This document shows positions 1 to 6,645 of a stretch of DNA of 7,089 bases, in pieces. The DNA lies in contig CALADH010000011.1 of assembly GCA_937890745.1 (NCBI GenBank), forward strand, positions 1 through 7,089. The letters run 5' to 3'. Position 1 is the first letter of the stretch, and each line of letters begins with the position of its first letter. This DNA comes from Scybalocola_A sp900557175. GTDB lineage: Bacteria > Bacillota > Clostridia > Lachnospirales > Lachnospiraceae. The position numbers and the translations under genes are program-made. Under the pieces are notes generated by a model. That model was not told the origin of the DNA. It was given only the letters and a program-made list of their open reading frames with translations, and did not search any database.

Positions 1-68
1 AGGAAATTGCGGATTTGTATGAAATCACGACAGAGGAAGTTGAAAAAATAGGAATAGATAATAAATAA
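1..68 (+). CDS. 3' end of an unidentified gene (partial)
   Basis: The frame that begins at base 3 is open from the left edge and stops at TAA 66-68. It gives a 21-residue tail, EIADLYEITTEEVEKIGIDNK. The tail looks like one acidic amphipathic helix. A strong intrinsic terminator follows 11 bases later, as expected at the end of a real transcription unit. The other two forward frames stop within the fragment (TGA at 20-22 in frame 2, TAG at 49-57 region in frame 1). The helix pattern loosely recalls the C-terminal tail of Rpn/PD-(D/E)XK transposase-like proteins, but 21 residues cannot support a family call. The function is unknown and the start lies outside the window. Confidence 0.55.
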   Translation, partial: EIADLYEITTEEVEKIGIDNK

Positions 69-79
69 TAGATTTTTAG

Positions 80-115
80 CGCCCTTGAAGATTGCGGTCT
101 TTAAGGGCGTTTTTT
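80..115 (+). terminator. Intrinsic terminator of the upstream gene
   Basis: The arms 80-90 and 99-109 form an 11-bp stem with one G-T wobble (87-102), closed by an 8-base loop (91-98). The outer part is CGCCCTT pairing with AAGGGCG. Six T residues (110-115) follow directly. It lies 11 bases after the stop codon of the partial gene, so it very likely ends that transcript and insulates the permease gene downstream. Confidence 0.9.
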
Positions 116-150
116 GTGACATAGGAAATTGCTTCCTATGTCACAAAAAA
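110..150. repeat. Perfect 18-bp-arm palindrome beside the terminator
   Basis: Bases 110-127 and 133-150 are exact reverse complements around the 5-base spacer ATTGC. The core is GTGACATAGGAA / TTCCTATGTCAC, flanked by T6 on the left and A6 on the right. The left T6 is also the T tract of the preceding terminator. Read on either strand the structure is T6-stem-A6, so it is not a conventional terminator by itself, since no T run follows the hairpin. It forms the left edge of the hairpin-rich block that continues to about 309. Confidence 0.85.
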
Positions 151-309
151 GCTCCGCTAGGGATGCGACCAGATGCATATGGAATATGACTGCCTATGGC
201 AGTCTGCATCTGGCGCGCAAAGCGGAGCAAGTCCCTCAAGAATTTAGGAATTTAGGGAGTTCGAAGCGGACTTGTCCGCTTTGGTCTGTCCATTTCAATG
301 TGAAATGGA
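110..309. repeat. Hairpin-rich non-coding block, probable dispersed structured repeat
   Basis: Five nested or consecutive inverted repeats fill this interval. They are 110-127/133-150; GCTCCGCT 151-158 with AGCGGAGC 221-228; CCAGATGCA 169-177 with TGCATCTGG 205-213, which encloses GACTGCC 188-194 with GGCAGTC 198-204; AAGCGGAC 264-271 with GTCCGCTT 274-281; and TCCATTTCA 289-297 with TGAAATGGA 301-309. The short TGCG 164-167 / CGCA 216-219 pairing adds to the central stem. A 69-codon TTG-initiated frame (129-338) crosses the block, but it has no ribosome binding site and its sequence follows the palindromes, so it is not treated as a gene. The GC content is higher than in the flanks. I recall similar hairpin-rich sequence between genes in gut Lachnospiraceae, which suggests a repeat family, but copies elsewhere cannot be tested here. 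No terminal inverted repeats or target-site duplication of a MITE were found. Confidence 0.6.
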
Positions 310-344
310 TGAATGATAATTGTTTAAAAATATATTGAAAAAAC

Positions 345-371
345 AAATAAATTCAAAAAATGAATTTATTT
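345..371. promoter_or_regulatory. 11-bp palindrome upstream of permease promoter (candidate operator)
   Basis: AAATAAATTCA (345-355) and TGAATTTATTT (361-371) are perfect inverted repeats around five A residues. The palindrome ends ten bases before the -35 hexamer of the permease promoter. This position suits a regulator binding site, or an UP-like AT-rich element. It has no T tract after it and so is not a convincing terminator. A role as an operator is inference. Confidence 0.4.
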
Positions 372-381
372 ATCATCTATA

Positions 382-410
382 TTGCAAAAAAAGTATCGGT
401 ATTATATAAT
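382..410 (+). promoter_or_regulatory. Sigma-A-type promoter of the permease gene
   Basis: TTGCAA (382-387) and a consensus TATAAT (405-410) are separated by exactly 17 bases. Transcription would begin near 417, which gives a leader of about 42 bases before the ATG at 459. The position also argues that the upstream in-frame ATG at 360 is not used, because it precedes this promoter. Confidence 0.75.
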
Positions 411-458
411 TGTGCTATGCAAAACAGACAATACGGTAGTTGGTTGGAGGGAATACTT

Positions 459-3400
459 ATGAACAAAAACATCTTTTTAAAATCTATTTTTCGCAAGCCT
501 TTAAAAAATCTGCTTATTTTTGTGCTTATAGGCTTAATCAGTTTCGGGTTTATAACGAAAACTGCCGAATATGTTGTGGTTGACAGGCAAATAAAGGAAG
601 CCTCCGATTATTATCGGCCGATTGGTACAGTAAATGTAGATAATGACAGTGGTATCATCCCAAAGGAAGCGGTTGATTTAATTTCTAAAGATACAAGTCT
701 TGATTACATGGATATTAGCCGCGGCTTTGGTGGAGCGATGGATGGCATTTATTCTGCAGATTGTGATGGGGCTACGGAATTTAATAATACGATGTTTATG
801 TATGCCACTTATTTGGGTGGTACTTTATCAGACAGCGCAAAAACAAAATATCCTTTTACGAATCCTGAAGATAGGAAAACACCGTATAGATATTGGTATC
901 AGGCAGAATTTATGGTGGATGAGGTGCTTGTCGGTTATCCGGAAAATGTTCAGGCGGGTAAAAAAATAAATTTGTCTCTTTATGCAAATGACAAAAAAGA
1001 AATTGAAGATGCAATAAAAAATTTTGAGGTGCATACAGAATATCTTATCAAAGCGCGCATCGGTGATGGTTGGGGAAAGGATAATCCGTTATTAAAACCG
1101 GTAGACAGCAGTGTTTATGCGTACAAGATTACAGACGGAACGGTTAAAGATTTGAGCAGTGAGGCTCAAAAAGAGATGGAAGCCTATTATGAAAACAGCC
1201 ATACAGCTTTTGTACAGACAACAAAGGATATGTCTAAACTGCCTTCTATGAAATCAATTTATTATCTTGAAGACGGACGGTGGCTGAATCGGCAGGATGA
1301 TTTGCAGAATCATAAAGTTTGTGTCATTCGGCGTGAGATGGCAGAAAAAAGGAATCTTCATGTGGGAGACAAAATGACTTTAAAAATCAGAGCATCAGAA
1401 ATGGCTTATGTTACACTTGACGAGGAATGGAAAGAAGCAGACAGTATCGAAGAAACATATGAAATCGTGGGTATTTTTGGAACAACACAAAATGAAACGC
1501 TTACAATGTATCATTCGATGATATATGTGCCGGATTCGACAATCCCGGAGGTGTTCAGAAAAGGCAGCGATGTTTATTCATCTTCCTTCAGTTTTGTCCT
1601 AAAATCGCCGGAGGATGGGCTGACTTTTCTTGAGAATCATAAAGATACTTTAGCTGATATGGGATGCGAGGCCACTTTTTTAGAAAATGGCTGGAAAAAT
1701 TTCGGAAGTGCATCAAAATCTATGAAAAATGCTGCGGTTGTAAGTTTATTGGCACTGGCACTTATTTTCGTGATGGTTACGGGATTTTCGGTATTCTTTT
1801 TCGTCCATTTCCATAAAAAAGAATGGTTGATTTTAAATTTGCTTGGTGTTCCAAGAAAAAAAGTTTCATTTCAGCTTATTGCTTCAAATGGCTTGCTGGC
1901 AGTGTCCGGTATTTTGATTGGCGGTATTCCGGCGTGGCTGCATACGCAGGCAAGGATTGAGGAAATTACAGCAGATCTATTAGTGCCGGATGTGTTATCG
2001 ACAGTGGATTTGCCAATGATATATTTTGCAGGTACCGCTGCAGGGTGTTTTCTTGTTTGGTTATTGATGGCAGCATATGCCTTATGTTGGCTTCAAAAGT
2101 ATAGCCTTTTAGACAATCTTGGAGAGGCACATATAAAGAAAGCGAAAAAAATTGAGGATAAAGAGAGCATCGTTGATAAAACACACAGGGCAGCTGAGGG
2201 TTCTGCAAAGGAAACAGTAAAAGACAGTGAAGGACATAGAAATTTTGATGATGAAAAACTAACTGTTTGTCCGAGCAGACGGCCGCAGGTTATATTTTTT
2301 ATAAAATATGTTTTGAAGCATACTTACAGAACATCTTTTTCGGCAGCACTTACAGTCATCATTGTCTTTGCTTTTATTTTTACCTCAGGCTGGCTGCAGT
2401 GGTCGGTCAATAAAAATGAGCAGAAAATAGATGAATTATATGATACTGTTGAAGTCAAAGGAAATATTGTTTCTAAAACTTCTGCATTCGTCACTGATAC
2501 GGGAGGATTTATTGATTTCCCGGTCATTGAGGCGTTTGAGCAAACGGGATATATGGAGGATTTTATTTTGGAAGCAGCGGCTTTGCCAAAAGTTGCACCT
2601 TATCGTATTGAGGATGAAGACAAAGAGAATGAAGAAATATTGTGGACAGAGGCTGTCAGCAGGGCGATAGACCGACCGGAGGAATTTTTAGATTTTAAAA
2701 ATGGCCGGATAAAAGTGTCGTATTTGGATGGATATGATGAAAGCTTTTTTAAAAGTAAAATAGAGGACGATGATTTTGAACTTGAAGCAATCATATCTGA
2801 CAGGCTTGCAGAAAGCTTTGGTGTTAAAGCGGGGGATTATCTGAGAATTAAGGTTAATTCGGCAAGAAATGAAACGATGAAAATAGTCGGTGTCTATGAA
2901 ATCGGTGATGAAGGCTGCGGTTATGCTATGGTGATGCCGATGTCATGTCTTGAGTATTATATGCCGCTTGATTCTGTATGGTTTTCACGGGCAGATTATA
3001 CAATAAAAACATCTGAAAATAGAAGACTTAATGATGTCAAAGCAACGCTGGACAAAATTATGGAAGGCTTTGAAGGGCAGACATTGATGCCGCTTGACTA
3101 TGTGATCCGTGATGAGGAACTGACGCAGGCAATAGAGCCGTTAGAAAAAAATAATTCGATTATTAGGGTGCTTTATCCGATTATATGTATTGTTTTTACA
3201 CTTGTATGCGGTGTTATGAGTCTGCTGCTTGTTCTGAGGTCGTCAAAGGAAGCAGCGGTACTTAGAATACTTGGTACACCAAAGGCACAGGTTGAGGTGT
3301 TGCTGACGCTGGAACGTGTATTTATATGTGTCTTAAGTCTTATGATGGCAGGTGCGTTTACAATTGGTATATTACAGCAGGCGGCTGCAAGAGCTGTTTT

Positions 3401-3506
3401 ACAAAATTCGTTGGCCTGCCTCGCAATATGCATTGCAGCTTCTGTGGCAGGTGCACTGATTGTGATACGCAAAAAACCGATGGACTTACTTTCGGTGAAA
3501 GAATAA
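459..3506 (+). CDS. Large double-FtsX ABC transporter permease
   Basis: This 1015-residue membrane protein has the layout of two fused FtsX/MacB-type permease halves. Hydrophobic segments lie near residues 18-36, 425-450, 473-495, 520-544, 625-648, 904-926, 954-972 and 985-1003. Large extracytoplasmic domains (about 37-424 and 649-900) follow the first segment of each half. A charged cytoplasmic linker (about 545-610) joins the halves. The start at 459 is chosen because GGAGGG (446-451) lies 7 bases upstream and the MNKNIFLKS N-terminus matches that of the second permease at 7024; in-frame ATGs at 360 and 417 lack a ribosome binding site. No Walker A ATPase is present in the window, so its NBD partner must be encoded elsewhere. 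Such permeases use ATP hydrolysis mechanically for efflux, lipid or lipoprotein handling, or peptide resistance. The substrate is unknown. A link to the neighbouring peptide cassette is inferred only from position. Confidence 0.9.
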   Translation: MNKNIFLKSIFRKPLKNLLIFVLIGLISFGFITKTAEYVVVDRQIKEASDYYRPIGTVNVDNDSGIIPKEAVDLISKDTSLDYMDISRGFGGAMDGIYSADCDGATEFNNTMFMYATYLGGTLSDSAKTKYPFTNPEDRKTPYRYWYQAEFMVDEVLVGYPENVQAGKKINLSLYANDKKEIEDAIKNFEVHTEYLIKARIGDGWGKDNPLLKPVDSSVYAYKITDGTVKDLSSEAQKEMEAYYENSHTAFVQTTKDMSKLPSMKSIYYLEDGRWLNRQDDLQNHKVCVIRREMAEKRNLHVGDKMTLKIRASEMAYVTLDEEWKEADSIEETYEIVGIFGTTQNETLTMYHSMIYVPDSTIPEVFRKGSDVYSSSFSFVLKSPEDGLTFLENHKDTLADMGCEATFLENGWKNFGSASKSMKNAAVVSLLALALIFVMVTGFSVFFFVHFHKKEWLILNLLGVPRKKVSFQLIASNGLLAVSGILIGGIPAWLHTQARIEEITADLLVPDVLSTVDLPMIYFAGTAAGCFLVWLLMAAYALCWLQKYSLLDNLGEAHIKKAKKIEDKESIVDKTHRAAEGSAKETVKDSEGHRNFDDEKLTVCPSRRPQVIFFIKYVLKHTYRTSFSAALTVIIVFAFIFTSGWLQWSVNKNEQKIDELYDTVEVKGNIVSKTSAFVTDTGGFIDFPVIEAFEQTGYMEDFILEAAALPKVAPYRIEDEDKENEEILWTEAVSRAIDRPEEFLDFKNGRIKVSYLDGYDESFFKSKIEDDDFELEAIISDRLAESFGVKAGDYLRIKVNSARNETMKIVGVYEIGDEGCGYAMVMPMSCLEYYMPLDSVWFSRADYTIKTSENRRLNDVKATLDKIMEGFEGQTLMPLDYVIRDEELTQAIEPLEKNNSIIRVLYPIICIVFTLVCGVMSLLLVLRSSKEAAVLRILGTPKAQVEVLLTLERVFICVLSLMMAGAFTIGILQQAAARAVLQNSLACLAICIAASVAGALIVIRKKPMDLLSVKE

Positions 3507-3608
3507 CCTGCCGCCAATCATAAACGGCAAAACCAAAAATAATAAGGAAAATTTAAAAAATGTCTATATATAATATAACAAAATAAAAGACGATTTCTCT
3601 CACTTTTT

Positions 3609-3647
3609 TTGTGTAGAAATTTTATAAATATTTTTGTGTATTGTGTA
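3609..3647 (+). promoter_or_regulatory. Direct repeats TTGTGTA upstream of the cassette promoter
   Basis: TTGTGTA occurs at 3609-3615, 3634-3640 and 3641-3647. The first two copies share the longer TTTTTGTGTA and are 25 bases apart, and the third abuts the second just upstream of the -35 region. The layout could be a regulator binding array, but the region is T-rich and simple in sequence, so chance is possible. Confidence 0.25.
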
Positions 3648-3649
3648 TA

Positions 3650-3678
3650 TTGTTGTTTAAAGTGCTTTGATGTATAAT
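3650..3678 (+). promoter_or_regulatory. Probable promoter of the peptide maturation operon
   Basis: A consensus TATAAT at 3673-3678 lies 17 bases downstream of TTGTTG (3650-3655), a weak -35 element that matches only TTG of TTGACA. Transcription would begin near 3685, leaving a leader of about 30 bases. The surrounding 3507-3714 interval is very AT-rich. No convincing terminator for the permease gene was found in it; the short TGCCG/CGGCA hairpin at 3509-3529 has no T tract. Confidence 0.6.
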
Positions 3679-3714
3679 AAAAAAGACAAAATGTATTAAA
3701 AGTGATGGGGGTGT

Positions 3715-5160
3715 ATGATGTATAAGCCATTTATTAAGTTGTTTAGAACACCAAATAGAAAATATTTTTATGAACCAAATAAGAATGAGTTTATAACAAT
3801 ATCCGATGAATCTTATGAGTATCTTAAAAAAGTATTTGATGGTAGAGAAGATTCTTTGGAAATGCCAAATGAAATTAAAGAATTGTTGGATATGGGATAT
3901 TTAGCTGAAAAGTCTGTTGTTGAAAAGGTAGAGCATCCGTATACAGAACATATTCCAGCAATATTGTCAAGAAAAATAGGGAAAATGACACTTCAGGTGA
4001 CTCAAAATTGTAATTTTAGATGTAAATATTGCGTTTATTCGGGTGCGGAAAATAGTTATCAGAGAGTACATTCAAATAAAGTGATGAATTGGAATACGGC
4101 TCGAAAAGCTATTGATTTTTTATGGGAACATTCAATAGATAGTAAAGATGTTAATATAGGTTTTTATGGCGGTGAGCCATTGCTGGAATTTGATTTGATA
4201 AAAAAAGCAATTGAATATAGTAGAAAAAAATTTATGGGTAAAGAGATATCTTTTAGCATGACAACAAATGGGACATTATTAACAGAAGAAATTATCCGAT
4301 TTTTATCAAAAAATAAGGTTCAACTTGTTATCAGTTTGGATGGGGCAAAAGAAATTAATGATGAAAATAGAGTATTTAAAAATGGTTCGGGAACTTATGA
4401 TAGGGTAATAAGGAAAATTGATTTAATAAAACAGATTGATAGTGTTTATGCGAATTCAGTTGAAATTAGTATGGTAATCAATCCAAATAATGATTTTGAC
4501 GATATTAATAGATTTTTTGATGAAATAAATATTATTAATAAGTGGAATATTATACCATCTATTGTAGATAAAGATTATAAAGATGAAAAAACTTTTTTTT
4601 CAGAAGATTATGTATGCAAATATGAGTATAATATATTTTTGGCGATGTTAGTCTACTTTAAGCGAGTTAATAAGAAATATGTTTCGCCCTTAACATATAA
4701 TTCAATATTAAGAAATGCTTTAAAGAATAGTGAAAATGAACATACTGCTGGTATTTCGAAAATTGATGCACCGGGGGGACCATGTATTCCGGGACAACTA
4801 AGATTATTTTGTGATGTCGATGGAAATTTATTTCCATGTGAACGTGTTAGTGAAAAGTCGGCAATTATGAATATTGGAGATATTAACCAAGGATTTAAGT
4901 ATGATAATGTTGAAAAGCTTCTGAATATAGGAAAATTAACGGAAGGTAAATGCAAAAGATGTTGGTGCTTTAAATATTGTTCAATATGTGCAAAAATGGC
5001 AGATTTAGGAAATGAATTGTCAGCTGTAAAAAAAATAAAGTATTGTGAAGAAAATGAGAATGGAGTTTACTATGAGCTAAGTGAATTTTTAGCATTTAGA
5101 GAAGCTTTTGAATTTTATAGGGAAAGTTTAAAAAATAGGAATGAAGAAACTTATGATTAA
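3715..5160 (+). CDS. ccpM: Radical SAM/SPASM Cys-rich peptide maturase, CcpM type
   Basis: This predicted cytosolic enzyme reductively cleaves S-adenosylmethionine at a [4Fe-4S] cluster and should modify the Cys-rich peptide encoded at 6646. Residues 1 to about 80 look like a PqqD-like RiPP recognition element that could bind the leader. The radical SAM motif is C99-x3-C103-x2-C106 within NCNFRCKYC, and YGGEP (about 151-155) is the usual SAM-binding segment. The SPASM region has C357-x12-G370-x4-C375 (with C366 inside), then C413, C416, C418, C422, C425 and C444, enough for two auxiliary [4Fe-4S] clusters. The 481-residue length suits the family (TIGR04068 in memory). The start is either ATG 3715 or ATG 3718. 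The G-rich run at 3707-3711 is better spaced for 3718, which would give 480 residues. The next gene begins 16 bases after the stop. The sequence is much more AT-rich than the permease gene. The radical SAM/SPASM call is firm; the CcpM subfamily rests mainly on the gene neighbourhood. Confidence 0.9.
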   Translation: MMYKPFIKLFRTPNRKYFYEPNKNEFITISDESYEYLKKVFDGREDSLEMPNEIKELLDMGYLAEKSVVEKVEHPYTEHIPAILSRKIGKMTLQVTQNCNFRCKYCVYSGAENSYQRVHSNKVMNWNTARKAIDFLWEHSIDSKDVNIGFYGGEPLLEFDLIKKAIEYSRKKFMGKEISFSMTTNGTLLTEEIIRFLSKNKVQLVISLDGAKEINDENRVFKNGSGTYDRVIRKIDLIKQIDSVYANSVEISMVINPNNDFDDINRFFDEINIINKWNIIPSIVDKDYKDEKTFFSEDYVCKYEYNIFLAMLVYFKRVNKKYVSPLTYNSILRNALKNSENEHTAGISKIDAPGGPCIPGQLRLFCDVDGNLFPCERVSEKSAIMNIGDINQGFKYDNVEKLLNIGKLTEGKCKRCWCFKYCSICAKMADLGNELSAVKKIKYCEENENGVYYELSEFLAFREAFEFYRESLKNRNEETYD

Positions 5161-5176
5161 AATTTGTTAAGAAGAA

Positions 5177-6304
5177 ATGGAGAAGATGAGAAGAAAAATG
5201 AAGATACCTATTGCTATATATCCGTATTGTCAAGAATTATTTTCTATAGTTAAGTATTTTGATGAACTTCAAAGAGAATATAAATTGGTAAGCTTAATTT
5301 CACCTGAAGGATATGGATTAAAAGGAAAGGATGCTTCCTTTGTTAATAATTATCCAAATATAAATATAAAAGTTCATTCGGATGTTGATGAAGATATGGA
5401 CAAGTGGGAAATATTATTAGTTGTTGAAGTGATGCAAGAAAATTTGGAGGTATATAATCAAAAATTAGAATTAATAAGTAAAGTGTTAGAAAATAACAAA
5501 AAAGTCTTTTATTTTCCTAAAAATATTTATGATATAAAAGAGGAAATAACTATATTTGAGCAGAAGCATAGGGATAACTTTCTAATTTGGGGAAAAGAGG
5601 TAGAAAAAGAAATTATAAATTTAGAAGATGTTAAAAATCAAACGTTTGATAAAAACAAAATTACAGCGCCAATATTTTTCATTGGGGGATTATTAGAACA
5701 AACAGATGTTACAGAAATCGTTTTCAAAATAATTTCTTATATGATTATGAAAGGGAAAAAAATTCTAGGGTATATCAATAGTCCTATGTATTCTTTTTTG
5801 GGACTTGAGTCAATAAAGCCAATATTTGATAATAAGGCATTTTCGGAAAAAGAAAAAATAGATGTGTTACAATATGTGATTAGCAAAAGAGATAGTACAA
5901 ATTATCCTGATTTTATTATTATTGAAGCGCCAGATCCAATCATGCAATATAATACTATGATTCCGAATGGATATGGAATTTATACATATATGTTGACGAG
6001 AGTAGTAGACATTGATTATTTTATTGCTTGTATTCCTTACAAATTTTTGGAGAAAAAATTTATCGATTTAATAAGAAAAGATTGGTATATTAGATTGGGA
6101 TGTGATATTGATATTATTCATGCGAGTAATATTGTTATTGATACGACAGATTCCTTTGAAAGAAAGGAGATATCAATTTTCTATGAAAATATGGATAGTG
6201 TGAATAAAAAAATTAGTCAAATAAAATTAGAAAGAGTATTCAATATTGTGTGCGAAGACATGGAAAAAGTTATAGATGTGTTGAGAAACAATAATTTTGT
6301 GTGA
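5177..6304 (+). CDS. Peptide maturation system protein, TIGR04066 type
   Basis: This 375-residue soluble protein has no signal peptide or membrane segment. It occupies the place of the TIGR04066 peptide maturation protein, which travels with the CcpM-type maturase, the ACP-related protein and a Cys-rich peptide in clostridia. Its biochemical role is not known to me. The N-terminus holds a short strand motif, IAIYPY (12-17). The middle has a strand-loop-helix, PIFFIGGLLEQTD (165-177), placed like a P-loop but without the lysine and Ser/Thr of Walker A. A later hydrophobic strand ends in an acid, DFIIIEAPD (245-253), and recalls a Walker B strand. A P-loop-like fold is therefore possible, with ATP binding doubtful. 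The start is uncertain: ATG 5177 has only a weak AAGAAG upstream, while ATG 5186 and ATG 5198 follow GGAG at 5179-5182. The start at 5198 would begin just before the conserved-looking IPIAIYPY segment. It overlaps the next reading frame only if that gene uses its GTG. Confidence 0.75.
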   Translation: MEKMRRKMKIPIAIYPYCQELFSIVKYFDELQREYKLVSLISPEGYGLKGKDASFVNNYPNINIKVHSDVDEDMDKWEILLVVEVMQENLEVYNQKLELISKVLENNKKVFYFPKNIYDIKEEITIFEQKHRDNFLIWGKEVEKEIINLEDVKNQTFDKNKITAPIFFIGGLLEQTDVTEIVFKIISYMIMKGKKILGYINSPMYSFLGLESIKPIFDNKAFSEKEKIDVLQYVISKRDSTNYPDFIIIEAPDPIMQYNTMIPNGYGIYTYMLTRVVDIDYFIACIPYKFLEKKFIDLIRKDWYIRLGCDIDIIHASNIVIDTTDSFERKEISIFYENMDSVNKKISQIKLERVFNIVCEDMEKVIDVLRNNNFV

Positions 6305-6318
6305 CGGAGAAAAATAAT

Positions 6319-6579
6319 ATGGATAGAGTGGATATTGAGGGGAAAATTAGAATAGTACTACAAGAAAAATTTGATGTGCCCTCAGAAAGATTGAAAATAG
6401 AGAATTATGGAGAACCTTTGACGGGAAGTATATTTGAATTTACAGGAGTTAAATTATTATATTTATTTTTTGAGATTGAAAAGAGCTTTAAAATAAAATT
6501 TAAAGAACAAGATGTTATTAACTATCATTTTCTTACTATTAATGGTATTATCAATACAATTTTTAACATAAAAAATTGA
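6319..6579 (+). CDS. Acyl-carrier-related protein of the peptide maturation system, TIGR04069 type
   Basis: This small acidic-to-neutral helical protein (86 residues) resembles acyl carrier proteins in length and helix pattern. The segment TGVKLLYLFFEIEKSFKI aligns without gaps to the ACP pattern DSLxxVELxMxLExxFxI. In this by-eye alignment the phosphopantetheine-bearing DSL becomes TGV, so the modifiable serine is missing; the nearest serine lies seven residues upstream, in LTGSIF. It may act as a docking or structural partner rather than as a carrier. ATG 6319 is preferred because GGAG (6306-6309) lies 9 bases upstream. A GTG at 6301 overlapping the previous stop would add six residues but has no ribosome binding site. 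Its place right after the TIGR04066-type gene and before the precursor peptide matches the known locus type. The ACP-like fold is fairly secure; the function is unknown. Confidence 0.75.
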   Translation: MDRVDIEGKIRIVLQEKFDVPSERLKIENYGEPLTGSIFEFTGVKLLYLFFEIEKSFKIKFKEQDVINYHFLTINGIINTIFNIKN

Positions 6580-6612
6580 TTAATTTATTATTAGTCAAAT
6601 GTATGTTTTTTT
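6576..6612 (+). terminator. Weak AT-rich hairpin with T run, possible attenuator before the precursor gene
   Basis: TTGATTAA (6576-6583) pairs with TTAGTCAA (6591-6598), with one G-T wobble and a 7-base loop. Seven T residues follow at 6606-6612. The stem begins within the stop region of the ACP-like gene. It is AU-rich and the T run starts seven bases after the stem, so it could at most be a leaky terminator, an attenuator or an mRNA-stabilising 3' end. A-rich sequence at 6570-6575 could extend the pairing with the T run. Confidence 0.3.
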
Positions 6613-6645
6613 ATTTAAATGATTTTATGGAAAGGTTAGGTATTT

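Noticed and set aside
1..132. Repeated 10-mer AGGAAATTGC at 1-10 and 123-132
   Set aside because: The second copy is part of the 110-150 palindrome and the first is inside a coding tail. A 10-base match this close can be chance, and the flanks are not similar.
129..338. 69-codon TTG-initiated frame within the hairpin block
   Set aside because: It has no ribosome binding site, it begins inside the loop of a palindrome, and its sequence is dictated by inverted repeats. It is best seen as an artefact of the repeat, although similar frames may be annotated as hypothetical proteins elsewhere.
360..458. N-terminal extension of the permease from ATG 360
   Set aside because: It lies upstream of the TTGCAA-17-TATAAT promoter and within the 345-371 palindrome, has no ribosome binding site, and would precede the well-supported MNKNIFLKS start.
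3173..3517. Minus-strand open frame opposite the permease C-terminus
   Set aside because: It lies opposite a clear membrane-protein coding frame, has no ribosome binding site or recognisable motif, and reads as a shadow.
3509..3529. TGCCG/CGGCA hairpin after the permease stop
   Set aside because: The stem is only 5 bp with an 11-base loop and is followed by A-rich sequence, so it is not a credible terminator.
3595..3620. Imperfect hairpin around the T7 run (CAC/GTG)
   Set aside because: Only three continuous pairs close a T-only loop, and the outer pairs need bulges.
6301..6318. GTG start for the ACP-like gene overlapping the previous stop
   Set aside because: There is no ribosome binding site before it, whereas ATG 6319 has GGAG at 9 bases spacing.
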